Origin: Falsiroseomonas algicola
GTDB lineage: Bacteria; Pseudomonadota; Alphaproteobacteria; Acetobacterales; Acetobacteraceae
NCBI RefSeq assembly: GCF_011040385.1
Contig: NZ_JAAIKB010000018.1
Coordinates: 1-64,000 of the forward strand
Direction of reading: 5' to 3'
Length of the DNA: 64,000 nucleotides
The position numbers and the translations under genes are program-made. The notes under the pieces were generated by a model, which searched no databases, was not told the DNA's origin, and was given only the letters and a program-made list of their open reading frames with translations. The number at the start of each line of letters is the position of its first letter. The first letter of the stretch is position 1. Of the stretch, positions 20,462-30,141 are shown piece after piece.

Positions 20462-21715
20462 ATGTTCGGGGCGTTCGAACGCGCGGTCGCGGGCCGCTAC
20501 CTCCGCGCCCGCAAGGGCGAGCGCTTCGTCTCCATCATCGCCATCTTCTCGCTGGTCGGCATCGCGCTGGGCGTGGCGACGCTGATCATCGTCATGGCGG
20601 TGATGAACGGCTTCCGGCAGGACCTCATCGGCCGGATCATCGGGCTGAACGGGCATCTCATCGTGCAGCCCGCCAGCGGCAACCGGCTGCCGGACCATGC
20701 GGGCCTGGTCGCGCGGTTGCAGGCGCTGCCGGGCCTCACGCAGGTGGCGCCCATCGTGGAGGGGCAGCTTCTGGTGACCAGCGAGGCCGGTGGCGCTGCC
20801 GGCGCGCTGGTGCGCGGCATCGCGCCCGCCGACCTCCGCGCGCGCAGCACCATCGCCTATGCGCTGCGCCGCGGCACGCTGGACGACTTCCGCGACCAGG
20901 ACGCGCTGGTGATGGGACAGCGCATGGCCATCCGCATGGGCGTCCGCGTCGGCGACCGCGTCAGCCTGGTGCTGCCGCAGGCGCGTGGGTCGGACTTCAC
21001 CGCCGCCCCCAAGCTCCGCAGCTTCCAGGTCGTGGCGCTCTTCGATGTCGGCATGCCGGAATACGACAACCGGCACCTCTTCATCCCCCTCGATGCCGCG
21101 CAGGATTTCTTCGGCCTCGGCGATGCCGTCAGCCAGATCGAGCTGATGGTGGCGGACCCGACGCAGGTGCGCGGCGCGACGGAAGCGGTGCGCGCCGCGC
21201 TCGCCGGCCAGCCGCTGCGGATCGCCGACTGGCAGGACACCAACAGCACCATGTATGCGGCGGTGGTGGTGGAGCGGAACGTGATGTTCCTGATCCTGAC
21301 CCTCATCATCCTCGTCGCCGCCTTCAACATCATCTCCTCCCTGACGATGCTGGTGAAGGACAAGGGCAAGGACATCGCCATCCTGCGGACCATGGGCGCG
21401 ACGCGCGGCGCCATCCTGCGCATCTTCCTGATCTGCGGCGGGTCCGTGGGCTGCGGCGGCACGCTGATCGGCTTTGCCCTCGGCCTGACGGTCTGCCTGA
21501 ACTTCGAGAATCTCCGCGCGGGCGTGCTCGCGCTGCGGGGCACGCCCTTCTTCAGCCAGGAACTGCTCTTCCTCGCGCAACTCCCCGCCGTGGTGGACCC
21601 GCGGGAGGTGGTGCAGGTGCTGGTGATGGGGCTCGCCCTGTCGCTGCTCGCCACGCTTTATCCGTCGTGGCGCGCGGCGCGCATCGATCCCGCCCAGGCG
21701 CTGCGCCATGGCTGA
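20462..21715 (+). CDS. lolC: Lipoprotein-releasing system permease, LolC/LolE family (first copy)
   Basis: This membrane subunit of the Lol ABC transporter extracts outer-membrane lipoproteins from the inner membrane. The 417-residue protein has one N-terminal helix near residues 25-50, a large periplasmic domain, then three C-terminal helices of the FtsX type. The LolC/E motif GVATLIIVMAVMNGFRQDL lies in the first helix, and [19 protein letters not shown] is the coupling-helix region. It overlaps the next permease by eight bases. Which copy corresponds to LolC and which to LolE cannot be decided from sequence alone. Confidence 0.88.
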   Translation: MFGAFERAVAGRYLRARKGERFVSIIAIFSLVGIALGVATLIIVMAVMNGFRQDLIGRIIGLNGHLIVQPASGNRLPDHAGLVARLQALPGLTQVAPIVEGQLLVTSEAGGAAGALVRGIAPADLRARSTIAYALRRGTLDDFRDQDALVMGQRMAIRMGVRVGDRVSLVLPQARGSDFTAAPKLRSFQVVALFDVGMPEYDNRHLFIPLDAAQDFFGLGDAVSQIELMVADPTQVRGATEAVRAALAGQPLRIADWQDTNSTMYAAVVVERNVMFLILTLIILVAAFNIISSLTMLVKDKGKDIAILRTMGATRGAILRIFLICGGSVGCGGTLIGFALGLTVCLNFENLRAGVLALRGTPFFSQELLFLAQLPAVVDPREVVQVLVMGLALSLLATLYPSWRAARIDPAQALRHG

Positions 21716-22970
21716 GCCTGGCATCTTCGGCCCCTTCGAGCGTGCCGTCGCCGCGCGCTACCTCTGGGCGCGCAAGGGGGAGCGCTTCGTCTCCGTCATC
21801 GCGGGCTTCTCGGTCGTCGGCATCGCGCTCGGCATCGCGACACTGATCGTCGTGCTGTCCGTGATGGGCGGCTTCCGGCAGGAATTGCTGGGGCGCATCC
21901 TCGGCCTCAACGGCCATCTCGGCGTCACCGGCGAACGCGGCACCGTCGAGAACTTCGCCGACATCGTGGCCCGCATCCGCGCCCTGCCGCAGGTGGCGCA
22001 GGCGACGCCGGTGGTGGAAGGCCAGGTGCTGCTGACCAGCGATGGCGGCAGCGCCGCCGGCGGGCTGCTGCGCGGCATCGCGCCCGATGACCTCCGCGCC
22101 CGCCGCATCGTGGCGGAGAACATCCGCGCGGGATCGCTGGCCGATTTCCAGGGCGACGATTCCATCCTCATCGGCGTCGGCCTGGCGCGGCGGCTTTCCG
22201 TCGGCGTGGGCGATCGCGTCACCGTCGTCTCCCCCATCGGCCGCGTCACCGTCTTCGGCACGGTGCCGCGGCTGCGTGCCTATCGCGTTGCCGCCATCTT
22301 CGAAGTCGGCATGCAGGATTACGACGCCGGCTTCACCTTCGTGCCGCTGCCCGCGGCGCAGACATTCTTCCAGATGCCGCGCAGCGCGACCCTGGTGGAG
22401 GTCCATCTCCGCAATCCCGACGAGGTGCTGGAAGCCGCGCAGGCCATCCGCGCCGCGGCCGGCCCGTCGCTGCGCATCACCGACTGGCAGGACGCCAATA
22501 GCGGCTTCTTCCAGATCGTGCAGGTGCAGCGGAACGTGATGTTCCTGATCCTGACCCTCATCATCCTCGTCGCCGCCTTCAACATCGTCTCCAGCCTGAC
22601 GATGCTGGTGAAGGACAAGGGGCGGGACATCGCCATCCTGCGCACCATGGGCGCGGGACGCTTCGCGGTGCTGCGCATCTTCCTGCTCTGCGGCGCGGCG
22701 ATCGGAGGGCTCGGCACCGTCCTGGGCTTCGGGCTCGGCCTGATCTTCTGCGCCAATATCGAGAGCATCCGCCAGGCGCTGATGGCGGCGACGGGCACCA
22801 CGGTCTTCGACCCCAATGTCTACCTGCTGACGCAGATCCCCGCCGTGGTGGACCCGCATGAGGTCGCGCAGGTGCTCGGCCTCGGATTCGGGCTCTCGCT
22901 GCTGGCCACCCTCATCCCGAGCTGGCGCGCCGCGCGGCTCGATCCCGTGGAAGCGCTCCGCAATGAGTGA
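21708..22970 (+). CDS. lolE: Lipoprotein-releasing system permease, LolC/LolE family (second copy)
   Basis: A paralogue of the preceding gene with the same layout and 420 residues. It starts [20 protein letters not shown] and has [20 protein letters not shown] in the first helix. DNA from about 22529 to 22655 is nearly identical to 21274-21400 in the first copy, while flanking parts have diverged more. The two permeases and LolD probably form an LolCD2E-type complex. Its stop overlaps the lolD start. Confidence 0.86.
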   Translation: MAEPGIFGPFERAVAARYLWARKGERFVSVIAGFSVVGIALGIATLIVVLSVMGGFRQELLGRILGLNGHLGVTGERGTVENFADIVARIRALPQVAQATPVVEGQVLLTSDGGSAAGGLLRGIAPDDLRARRIVAENIRAGSLADFQGDDSILIGVGLARRLSVGVGDRVTVVSPIGRVTVFGTVPRLRAYRVAAIFEVGMQDYDAGFTFVPLPAAQTFFQMPRSATLVEVHLRNPDEVLEAAQAIRAAAGPSLRITDWQDANSGFFQIVQVQRNVMFLILTLIILVAAFNIVSSLTMLVKDKGRDIAILRTMGAGRFAVLRIFLLCGAAIGGLGTVLGFGLGLIFCANIESIRQALMAATGTTVFDPNVYLLTQIPAVVDPHEVAQVLGLGFGLSLLATLIPSWRAARLDPVEALRNE

Positions 22971-23643
22971 ACCCGCCCTGCGCCTCGCCGGCGTGATCCG
23001 CCGCTTCCGCACGGAAGCCGGCGAGCTGCCGGTGCTGACCGGCGCCGAGCTCTCCCTCGTGCCCGGCGAGATCGTCGCCCTCGTCGCGCCCTCCGGCACC
23101 GGCAAATCCACCCTGCTGCACCTGGCCGGGCTGCTCGAGAAGCCCGATGGTGGCGAGGTCTTCTTCAACGGCCAGGCCGCCGGCACCCTCTCCGACGATG
23201 CGCGCACGGCCATCCGCCGCCAGGGCATCGGCTTCGTCTACCAGTTCCACCACCTGCTGCCCGAATTCTCGGCCGCCGAGAACATCATCCTGCCCCAGCT
23301 CGCCGCCGGCACGCCGCGCCGCGCCGCGACCGAACGCGCCCACGCGCTGCTCGCCCGCTTCGGCCTGGCGAAGCGGGAAGACCACCGCCCCGGACGCCTC
23401 TCCGGCGGCGAACAGCAGCGCGTCGCCATCGCCCGCGCGCTGGCCAACCAGCCCCGCGTGCTGCTGGCCGACGAGCCCACCGGCAACCTCGACGTGGAGA
23501 CCGCCGACCGCGTCTTCCACGAACTGCTCGACGCCGTCCGCGGCAGCGGCATGGCCGCCCTCATCGCCACCCACAACCCCGACCTGGCCGCGCGCATGGA
23601 CCGCGTGGTGACGCTGCGGGGGGGGAAGATCGAGCAGGCGTAG
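22963..23643 (+). CDS. lolD: Lipoprotein-releasing system ATP-binding protein
   Basis: This is the ABC ATPase that powers lipoprotein release by the two permeases encoded upstream. It has 226 residues. Walker A is [15 protein letters not shown] near residue 43, the Q-loop lies in [16 protein letters not shown], the signature is [15 protein letters not shown] and Walker B is [12 protein letters not shown], followed by the His switch in LIATHNP. The ATG at 22963 overlaps the end of the second permease. The gene ends in a hairpin-dense convergent gap. Confidence 0.93.
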   Translation: MSEPALRLAGVIRRFRTEAGELPVLTGAELSLVPGEIVALVAPSGTGKSTLLHLAGLLEKPDGGEVFFNGQAAGTLSDDARTAIRRQGIGFVYQFHHLLPEFSAAENIILPQLAAGTPRRAATERAHALLARFGLAKREDHRPGRLSGGEQQRVAIARALANQPRVLLADEPTGNLDVETADRVFHELLDAVRGSGMAALIATHNPDLAARMDRVVTLRGGKIEQA

Positions 23644-23935
23644 CCGGGCCCGGGCGTGGGGTGCGCTGGTGGCCCCCGGAGAGGGGCCGCCGGCCCCTCT
23701 CCAGACCTCTCCCCGCCAAGGGCCAGCGGGCCCTTGGAACCCCATGAGATCGGGGGATGGAGGGAGGGGCACCGCGCGACCGCTTGTCCGGAGCGCGTTC
23801 CACGCCCCTCCCTCCATCCCCCGATAACCTCGCGGTCCAGGGGCGCGACGCCCCTGGCGGGGAAGGGGTTCGGGGAAGGGGCGGAGCCCTTTCCCCGAGG
23901 CAACCGGAGCAGCCTACGCCCGGGCGCGCCACCGC
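23644..23935. repeat. Nested inverted-repeat element between convergent genes
   Basis: This gap of about 290 bases has no gene and is almost entirely palindromic. Hairpins lie at 23680-23700 (AGAGGGGCC and its complement), around 23718-23735 (AAGGGCC/GGCCCTT) and at 23837-23857 (CCAGGGGCG and its complement). A 22-base perfect inverted repeat pairs 23749-23770 with 23804-23825. A GGGGAAGGG-type hairpin lies near 23871-23896. It may act as a two-way terminator for lolD and the minus-strand cassette, and looks like a repeat-family element. Confidence 0.6.
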
Positions 23936-24844
23936 CTACGCGAACACCCCCTCATGCAGCCCCACCTCGAAGGCCGAGGCGCGGATCAGGTCGAGGAGGT
24001 AGGGCGCCGAGGAGATGGTGCGGAGCCGTCGCATGCGCAGGCGGGCGGTGCGCCATTCGGCGTTGCCGAAGCTGTCGCGGATCGCGTGGAGGTGGTCGAT
24101 GACGGTGGTGGCGTCGGCGCTGGCGGGGATCTGGAAGGGGTAGTCGGCGCCGAGCAGTCCGGTCGCTTCCTCATCGTCATCGGCGATGACGACGATGGCG
24201 CCGGCATGGGCGGCGGTGAAGCCCTTGGTGAAGGGCTTGAAGCCTGCGCCCCAGAGCGCGCGGGGCCGAAAGGCGTAGTGCAGGTTGTAGCCTGGCAGCT
24301 GTTCGAACCAGTGGTTCTTGTTCGCCGTCAGCGTCTCGATCGTCGTGACCAGCCCGGCTTCCCGCACGGCGTCGAGGTGTGCGGCGTTGTCGAGGTTGCC
24401 GAAATAGCCGCAGGCGAAGTGGTCCCACTGGCAGGCGACGGGCCAGAGGTCGAGGTCCACATGGTGCGGCAGGTGCAGCACGGGCTTGTCCGGCCAGGTG
24501 GCGCGGAGGTGCCGGTATTGCAGGGCGGAGACGGCGATGAAGCCATCGGCAGGGTCGCCATCGGCCGCGGTCACGCGGCGGTCCACGAAATCCACCAGCA
24601 CCGTGCAGCCCGCCGCCTTCAGCCGCGCCACCACGTCCTGCGGCTTCGGCATCAGCGCCGATTTGTTGACGATGGCGACGGCGTTCTCGATGGCTTCGTC
24701 GGTGAAGGCCACGCGCACGCGGCGGCCGTAGTCCTTGGCCACCTCGGCGAAGAGGCTCGCGAGTTGCCGTCCTCGGAGATGGGCGGAGCCCGCCCGCTGC
24801 TGCGCCCGCTCGATGACGAAGACGATATCGCGCGCTTCAGGCAT
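23936..24844 (-). CDS. Glycosyltransferase-like protein of unknown specificity
   Basis: A 302-residue soluble protein with no signal peptide. It begins MPEARDIVFVIERAQQRAGS. The alternation of predicted strands and helices, the HLPHHVDLDLWP segment and the late FTKGFTAAHAGAIVVIADDD/EATGLLGADYPFQI region resemble GT-B glycosyltransferases that mark a sugar-nucleotide site, but no diagnostic E-x7-E motif is seen. Its start overlaps the end of the upstream methyltransferase gene by eight bases, so the two are translated together. Another possible role is in glycan decoration. Confidence 0.5.
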   Translation of the reverse strand: MPEARDIVFVIERAQQRAGSAHLRGRQLASLFAEVAKDYGRRVRVAFTDEAIENAVAIVNKSALMPKPQDVVARLKAAGCTVLVDFVDRRVTAADGDPADGFIAVSALQYRHLRATWPDKPVLHLPHHVDLDLWPVACQWDHFACGYFGNLDNAAHLDAVREAGLVTTIETLTANKNHWFEQLPGYNLHYAFRPRALWGAGFKPFTKGFTAAHAGAIVVIADDDEEATGLLGADYPFQIPASADATTVIDHLHAIRDSFGNAEWRTARLRMRRLRTISSAPYLLDLIRASAFEVGLHEGVFA

Positions 24845-25532
24845 TCCGGCGCCAGGCTTCGCGGTAGGGCGTCTTCTCCACCACGATCATGCTGTCGTGG
24901 AAGTGCAGCCCGCCGATGGCGGTGCCGATGGTGTTGCGCCGCTCCAGCCGTCCCTCGCGCTGCTCCGGATGTTCCCGGAAGCGGGCGCGGTGGCGGTTCG
25001 GCACCATGAAGTCCGGCATCATCTTGTCTGCCAGGCCCTTGAAGTAGTCGTAGAAGTTGATGCCGAGCGTGGTGTCCTGGTGGGAGGGATAGTGGACCGT
25101 GTGGGTGTCCTCCACCACATAGAGGCCGTCTTCCGCCAGCACCGGGAACAGCGCGAGGAAGGTGCCGACCACGTCGCCCTGCTGGTGCGATCCGTCATCG
25201 ATGATGATGTCGGGGGTGCCCGTCGCGGCGATCACCTCGTTCAGGAAGTCGAAGTCGCCCTGCGCACCGGTGAAGACCCGGTCGGCGATGCCGGCTTCCT
25301 CCACCGCGCGGCTGGCGGGGTCGAGGTCTATGCCGAAGATCCGCGCCTCCGGCCCGAAATATTCCCGCGCCACGCAGAGCGACCCGCCGCCCTGCACGCC
25401 GATCTCCAGGTAGGTGATGGCGCGGCCATCCCGGTAGGGCGCGAGGTAGCGGTCATAGAGGTCGAGGTAGTGGTCCCATTTGTCGGACCGGAAGGCCTTG
25501 GGCGCTTCCCAGATCTGGCGATAGGTCTTCAT
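24837..25532 (-). CDS. Class I SAM-dependent methyltransferase
   Basis: A 231-residue protein of the CmcI/MycE-like methyltransferase type, members of which methylate sugars and antibiotics. The SAM-binding motif I is ITYLEIGVQGGGSLCVA near residue 40, the acidic ribose-binding residue is in IFGIDLDP, and DIIIDDGSHQQGD (near 105) matches the metal/active-site aspartates of this family. Ten bases separate it from the deaminase gene upstream, and it overlaps the glycosyltransferase-like gene downstream. A sugar O-methyltransferase is a reasonable guess. Confidence 0.75.
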   Translation of the reverse strand: MKTYRQIWEAPKAFRSDKWDHYLDLYDRYLAPYRDGRAITYLEIGVQGGGSLCVAREYFGPEARIFGIDLDPASRAVEEAGIADRVFTGAQGDFDFLNEVIAATGTPDIIIDDGSHQQGDVVGTFLALFPVLAEDGLYVVEDTHTVHYPSHQDTTLGINFYDYFKGLADKMMPDFMVPNRHRARFREHPEQREGRLERRNTIGTAIGGLHFHDSMIVVEKTPYREAWRRNA

Positions 25533-25542
25533 GCGCGCGATC

Positions 25543-26016
25543 CTACCAGAAGCCGCGATGCGGCGCCTCCGCCTCGTCCTCCAGCAGCGGCCCTTCCACG
25601 GCGATGCTGCGCTGGCCGGCGGCGAAGACCTGGCGGCAGGGCAGGTCCATGGTCAGGTTCTCCGGATGCGGGCCGATCAGCGCCTTCAGGCGTGATTCCG
25701 ACAGGCCATAGACCAGCCGCCCGATGCCGGCCCAGTAGATCGCACCGGCGCACATGGCGCAGGGCTCCGCGCTGCTGACCATGGTGGCGGTGGCGCGGAC
25801 CTCCGGGCTGAGTTCGATGCAGGCGCGGGTGGCGAGCAGCCTTTCGGCATGGGCGGTGCCGTCGCCATGCGGGTGGAAGCCGTTCTTCGCTTCCATCAGC
25901 ACCGTGCCGTCGGGCGCGGCGAGGAGGGCGGCGAAGGGGTGGTTGCCCTCCGCGCGGCTTTCCTCGGAGAGGGCGATGGCCCGGCGGAGCAGGGGGAGGT
26001 CGGTCGAGTCGCGCAT
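25543..26016 (-). CDS. Nucleoside/guanine deaminase of the cytidine deaminase superfamily
   Basis: A 157-residue zinc hydrolase that deaminates a base or nucleoside; guanine deaminase is the likeliest activity, but tRNA adenosine deaminase-like substrates cannot be excluded. The catalytic HAE lies in GTAHAERLLATRA and the zinc cysteines in SSAEPCAMCAGAIYWAGI. The start at 26016 gives MRDSTDLPLLRRAIALS; a longer frame adds 21 residues that overlap the divergent dnaE leader. It heads a minus-strand cassette with the methyltransferase and the glycosyltransferase-like gene. Confidence 0.8.
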   Translation of the reverse strand: MRDSTDLPLLRRAIALSEESRAEGNHPFAALLAAPDGTVLMEAKNGFHPHGDGTAHAERLLATRACIELSPEVRATATMVSSAEPCAMCAGAIYWAGIGRLVYGLSESRLKALIGPHPENLTMDLPCRQVFAAGQRSIAVEGPLLEDEAEAPHRGFW

Positions 26017-26099
26017 TGTCCACAGCCTGGGATGGCGGCCGGCTGCGGCGCAAGGCGAAGTCGTGGATTCCGGGCCCATCGGGCCCTACCTTGGGGGGC

Positions 26100-29000
26100 A
26101 TGAGCAGCTTCATCCACCTCCATACCCATTCCGCCTATTCGCTGTCGGAGGGGGCCATCAAGGCGGACAAGCTGCCGGCGCTGGCGCGGGCGGATGGCAT
26201 GCCGGCGGTGGCGCTGACGGACAGTGCCAACCTCTTCGGTGCGCTGGAATTCAGCCAGGCCTGCACGGGCAAGGGCATCCAGCCCATCATGGGTTGCCAG
26301 CTCAACCTGGCGCGCGGCGAGACGGATGAGGGTGGCGGCCGCGCCAGCGACCCGAACCGCAACCGGCCGGACCCGATCGTGGCGCTGGCCATGGATGCGG
26401 CGGGGCTCGAGAACCTCCAGCGCCTCTCCTCCTTCGGCTACCTCGCCTCCGATCCCTCCGGCGAGCCCTGCGTGACGCTGGCCGCGCTGGCGAGCCACAG
26501 CGAAGGGCTGTTCCTGCTGACCGGCGGCACCACCGGCCCGCTCGGCCGCCTGCTGGCGGAAGGGCGGCGGGACGCCGCGGAGAAGCTGCTGGCGAAGCTG
26601 GCAGGGATGTTCCCGGACCGCCTGGCGGTCGAGCTGCAGCGCCATGGCCTGCCGGTGGAGAAGGTGATCGAGCCCGGGCTGCTGGCGCTGGCCGATGCCG
26701 CGCGGCTGCCCATCGTCGCCACCAACGACGTCTATTTCGCGAAGCCGGAGATGCATGCGGCGCATGACGCGCTGCTCTGCATCGCGGAGGGCCGCGTGAT
26801 CGCGGAGACCGACCGTCGCCGCGTGACGCCGGAGCACTACTTCAAGTCGGCCGCGGCCATGCGGGAGCTGTTCGCGGACCTGCCCGATGCGTGCGACAAC
26901 ACCCTCGCCATTGCGCGGCGCTGCGCGGTGATGGCGGAATCGAAGAAGCCGGAACTGCCGATCTGCCCCAAGGTGAAGCCCGGCATGACGGAGGCCGAGA
27001 CGGTCGCCGACATGGCGACGAGCGGCCTCGAGAAGCGGCTGGAGGACCAGGGCACGCCGGAGGCGGAGCGGCCCAAATATCGCGAACGGCTCGCCTATGA
27101 GCTCTCGGTGATCGAGAAGATGGGCTTCTCCGGCTACTTCCTCATCGTGGCCGACTTCATCCAATGGGCGAAGCAGCACGACATCCCCGTGGGCCCGGGG
27201 CGCGGATCGGGTGCCGGTTCCGTCGCCGCCTGGGCGCTGCTGATCACCGACCTCGACCCGATGCGCTTCGGCCTGCTGTTCGAGCGCTTCCTGAACCCCG
27301 AGCGCGTGTCGATGCCGGACTTCGACATCGACTTCTGCCAGGACCGCCGCGACGAGGTGATCCAGTATGTCGTGCGCGAATACGGCGCCGACCGCGTCGC
27401 GCAGATCATCACCTTCGGCAAGCTGCAGGCCAAGGCCGCGGTGCGCGACGTCGGCCGCGTGATGGGCCTGCCCTATGGCCAGGTGGACCGCATCGCCAGC
27501 CTCATCCCCTTCAACCCCGCCAAGCCCGTGACGCTGGCGCAGGCGATCGAGGGTGAGCCGAAGCTGCAGGAGATGCGCGACAATGACGAGCAGGTGAGCC
27601 GCCTGCTGGAAGTGGCGCAGGAGCTGGAGGGGCTGTACCGCAACGCCTCCACCCACGCCGCCGGCGTCGTCATCGGGCGCAAGGAACTGAACGAGATCGT
27701 GCCGCTCTACCGCGATCCGCGCAGCCCGATGCTGATCACGCAGTACTCGATGAAGTATGTCGAGCAGGCGAGCCTGGTGAAGTTCGACTTCCTGGGCCTC
27801 AAGACCCTCACCGTCCTGCAGCGCGCCGTCCAGATGCTGGCGAAGCAGGGCGTGGAGATCGCGCTGGAGCGCATTCCGCTCGATGACGCCAAGACCTACG
27901 CCATGCTCGCCAAGGGCGATGCGGCGGGCGTGTTCCAGTTCGAAGGCCAGGGCATGCGCGAATGTCTCCGCATGATGCGGCCCGACCGGTTCGAGGATCT
28001 GATCGCGGCGGTGTCGCTGTATCGCCCGGGCCCGATGGCGAACATCCCCGCCTATTGCCAGCGCAAGCATGGCGAGAAGTGGGAACCGCCGCACCCCGCC
28101 ATCATGAACATCGTGGGCGAGACCTACGGCATCCTGGTCTACCAGGAGCAGGTCATGCAGATCAGCCAGGAGCTGGCGGGCTACAGCCTGGGCGGCGCCG
28201 ACCTGCTGCGCCGCGCGATGGGCAAGAAGATCCGCAGCGAGATGGAGGCGCAGCGCAAGATCTTTGTCGAGGGCGCCGTGAAGAACGGCGTACCGGAAGG
28301 CAAGGCCGGCGAGATCTTCGACCTCATGGAGAAGTTCGCGGAATACGGCTTCAACAAGTCGCACGCCGCCGCCTATGCGCTGGTCAGCTACCATACGGCC
28401 TGGCTGAAGGCGAACCACCCGGTCGCCTTCCTCGCCGCCTCGATGTCGCTCGACCTCGGCAATACCGACAAGCTCGCGGGCCATATGCAGGAAGCCGCGC
28501 GGCTCGGCATCGCGGTGCTGCCGCCGGATGTGAACAAGTCGGGCGCGGAATTCGTGCTGGAGAACCGGGAGGATGGCAGCGTCGCCATCCGCTTCGCCCT
28601 TGCCGCGGTGAAGCGCGTGGGCCTTGGCGCGATGAAGGACCTGGTCGCGGCGCGCGATGCCTCCGGCCCCTTCGCGTCCCTGTCGGATTTCGCGGGGCGC
28701 GTCGATCCGAAGCTGCTGAACAAGATGCAGCTGGAGAACCTGGCCCGCGCCGGCGCCTTCGACAGCCTGGAGAAGAACCGCGCGAAGATGGTGCAGGGGG
28801 TGGAGGCGGTGCTGCGCGCGGCGCAGGAAGCGGCCGAGCGCCGCGCCAACCCGACGCGCGACATGTTCGGCGCCGAGACCGCGCCGCCGCCGCTGCGCCT
28901 GCCGGAGGCGCAGGACTGGCCGACGCTGGAACGCCTGACCTATGAGGCGGAGGCCGTCGGCTTCCACCTCTCCGCCCATCCGCTGGATGCCTACAAGAAG

Positions 29001-29546
29001 GTGCTGACCAAACTCGGCGCCGTTTCCTCGGCCCATATCGCGGAACGCGCGCGCGGCGGGTCGGCACGGATGAAGCTGGCGGGCACCGTCGTCGCCATCA
29101 AGTCCGGCCGCACCAAGACCGGCAACAAGATGGCCTGGGTGAAGTTCAGCGACGCCGAGGGCAGCTACGAGGTCACCTTCTTCAGCGAGACGCTGGCCCG
29201 CGCCGACGGGATGCTGACGGAAGGCCAGGCGCTGGTGGTGACCACCGAGGTGCGCCTCGATGGCGATACGGTGCGCCTCACGGCGATGGAGCTGGAGCCG
29301 CTGGAGAAGGTGGCGCAGGGCATGGCCACCGGCATCCGCCTCTGGCTCGACCAGACCGCGGCGGTGGACCACATCCGCACGCTGCTCGGGCGGGAAGGCA
29401 AGGGGCGCGGGCGCGTCGTGCTGGTGCCGGTGACGGGGCCGGGGCAGGAGGTGGAGATCGCGCTGCCCGGCGGCTTCAACGTCTCGCCCCGCCTGATGCA
29501 GGCGATGAAGGTGGTGCCGGGGATCGCGGAGGTCGAGGAGATCTAG
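26100..29546 (+). CDS. dnaE: DNA polymerase III subunit alpha
   Basis: This is the catalytic subunit of the replicative polymerase. It has 1148 residues. An N-terminal PHP domain starts MSSFIHLHTHSAYSLSEGAI. The polymerase palm shows the catalytic aspartates in MPDFDIDFCQDRRDEVI, after GPGRGSGAGSVAAW. An OB-fold domain lies towards the end (KMAWVKFSDAEGSYEVTFF). The ATG at 26100 follows GGGGGG and gives the family start; an in-frame ATG at 26016 adds 28 unconserved residues. Confidence 0.97.
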   Translation: MSSFIHLHTHSAYSLSEGAIKADKLPALARADGMPAVALTDSANLFGALEFSQACTGKGIQPIMGCQLNLARGETDEGGGRASDPNRNRPDPIVALAMDAAGLENLQRLSSFGYLASDPSGEPCVTLAALASHSEGLFLLTGGTTGPLGRLLAEGRRDAAEKLLAKLAGMFPDRLAVELQRHGLPVEKVIEPGLLALADAARLPIVATNDVYFAKPEMHAAHDALLCIAEGRVIAETDRRRVTPEHYFKSAAAMRELFADLPDACDNTLAIARRCAVMAESKKPELPICPKVKPGMTEAETVADMATSGLEKRLEDQGTPEAERPKYRERLAYELSVIEKMGFSGYFLIVADFIQWAKQHDIPVGPGRGSGAGSVAAWALLITDLDPMRFGLLFERFLNPERVSMPDFDIDFCQDRRDEVIQYVVREYGADRVAQIITFGKLQAKAAVRDVGRVMGLPYGQVDRIASLIPFNPAKPVTLAQAIEGEPKLQEMRDNDEQVSRLLEVAQELEGLYRNASTHAAGVVIGRKELNEIVPLYRDPRSPMLITQYSMKYVEQASLVKFDFLGLKTLTVLQRAVQMLAKQGVEIALERIPLDDAKTYAMLAKGDAAGVFQFEGQGMRECLRMMRPDRFEDLIAAVSLYRPGPMANIPAYCQRKHGEKWEPPHPAIMNIVGETYGILVYQEQVMQISQELAGYSLGGADLLRRAMGKKIRSEMEAQRKIFVEGAVKNGVPEGKAGEIFDLMEKFAEYGFNKSHAAAYALVSYHTAWLKANHPVAFLAASMSLDLGNTDKLAGHMQEAARLGIAVLPPDVNKSGAEFVLENREDGSVAIRFALAAVKRVGLGAMKDLVAARDASGPFASLSDFAGRVDPKLLNKMQLENLARAGAFDSLEKNRAKMVQGVEAVLRAAQEAAERRANPTRDMFGAETAPPPLRLPEAQDWPTLERLTYEAEAVGFHLSAHPLDAYKKVLTKLGAVSSAHIAERARGGSARMKLAGTVVAIKSGRTKTGNKMAWVKFSDAEGSYEVTFFSETLARADGMLTEGQALVVTTEVRLDGDTVRLTAMELEPLEKVAQGMATGIRLWLDQTAAVDHIRTLLGREGKGRGRVVLVPVTGPGQEVEIALPGGFNVSPRLMQAMKVVPGIAEVEEI

Positions 29547-29555
29547 AGTCTTCCC

Positions 29556-29589
29556 GGCACGAGCTGCGTTCAGGCGAACGCAGCGTGCC
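29556..29589. terminator. Two-way hairpin between dnaE and a convergent gene
   Basis: GGCAC-GA-GCTGCGTTC pairs with GAACGCAGC-GTGCC (29556-29589), a 14-pair stem with a two-base bulge and a short loop. It fills the 43-base gap between the two stop codons. There is no T run on the plus side. Confidence 0.5.
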
Positions 29590-30021
29590 TCAGGCCCCGC
29601 CGAACACCGTCGGGATCGCCGCCAGCATCAGGGCGATCTGCGCGGCGTTGTAGGCCATGCCGGAGAGTTGCAGGCGCCTCAGCCGACGCGGCGTCTCCGC
29701 CCCCGGGGCGCGCAGCACCGTGTCGATCGAGGCCAGCACCCGGGCCCGCAGCGCGAAGGCGGCCGCCGCCAGCAGCGCAACGCCCATCGCCACCGCCGGC
29801 GCGCCGGCCGCGAGCAGGGCCAGCGCATCCAGCGCGCCCAGCACCGCCACCGCCAGGAAGCTTGCATGGAACAGGCCGCGCAGCATGCGCCCGACGATGG
29901 GATCGGCGAGCGGGCGCAGGAAGAAGGTCAGCGACGCGAAGGCGAAATAGAGCATCGGGAACAGCAGGACGATCGTCGCCATCAGCGCCATGGCGGGCGG
30001 GGTGAAGACCTGGGCGTTCAT
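29590..30021 (-). CDS. Small multi-spanning membrane protein of unknown function
   Basis: A 143-residue hydrophobic protein with about four predicted membrane helices (near residues 10-35, 50-70, 72-90 and 120-140). The start at 30021 has an excellent ribosome-binding site, AAGGAGG, five bases before the ATG. The loop between helices 3 and 4 is arginine-rich (RRLRRLQLSG), consistent with the cytoplasmic side. No family is recognised. It faces dnaE tail to tail and the glycan locus head to head across about 120 bases that must hold both promoters. Confidence 0.6.
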   Translation of the reverse strand: MNAQVFTPPAMALMATIVLLFPMLYFAFASLTFFLRPLADPIVGRMLRGLFHASFLAVAVLGALDALALLAAGAPAVAMGVALLAAAAFALRARVLASIDTVLRAPGAETPRRLRRLQLSGMAYNAAQIALMLAAIPTVFGGA

Positions 30022-30141
30022 CGGCGCCTCCTTCGACCGTGTCGAGGACATCATGCCTCCGCCCTGGTCGGCGCGGCAGGGGCCATCGGGGCGATTCCGC
30101 CCGGCGCCGCGATGGTCTAGGAAGGGAGCATCCCGAGGAGG

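Noticed and set aside
25896-29372. A 1158-codon open frame on the minus strand
   Set aside because: It is antisense to dnaE, which is clearly identified; the translation has no recognisable domain.
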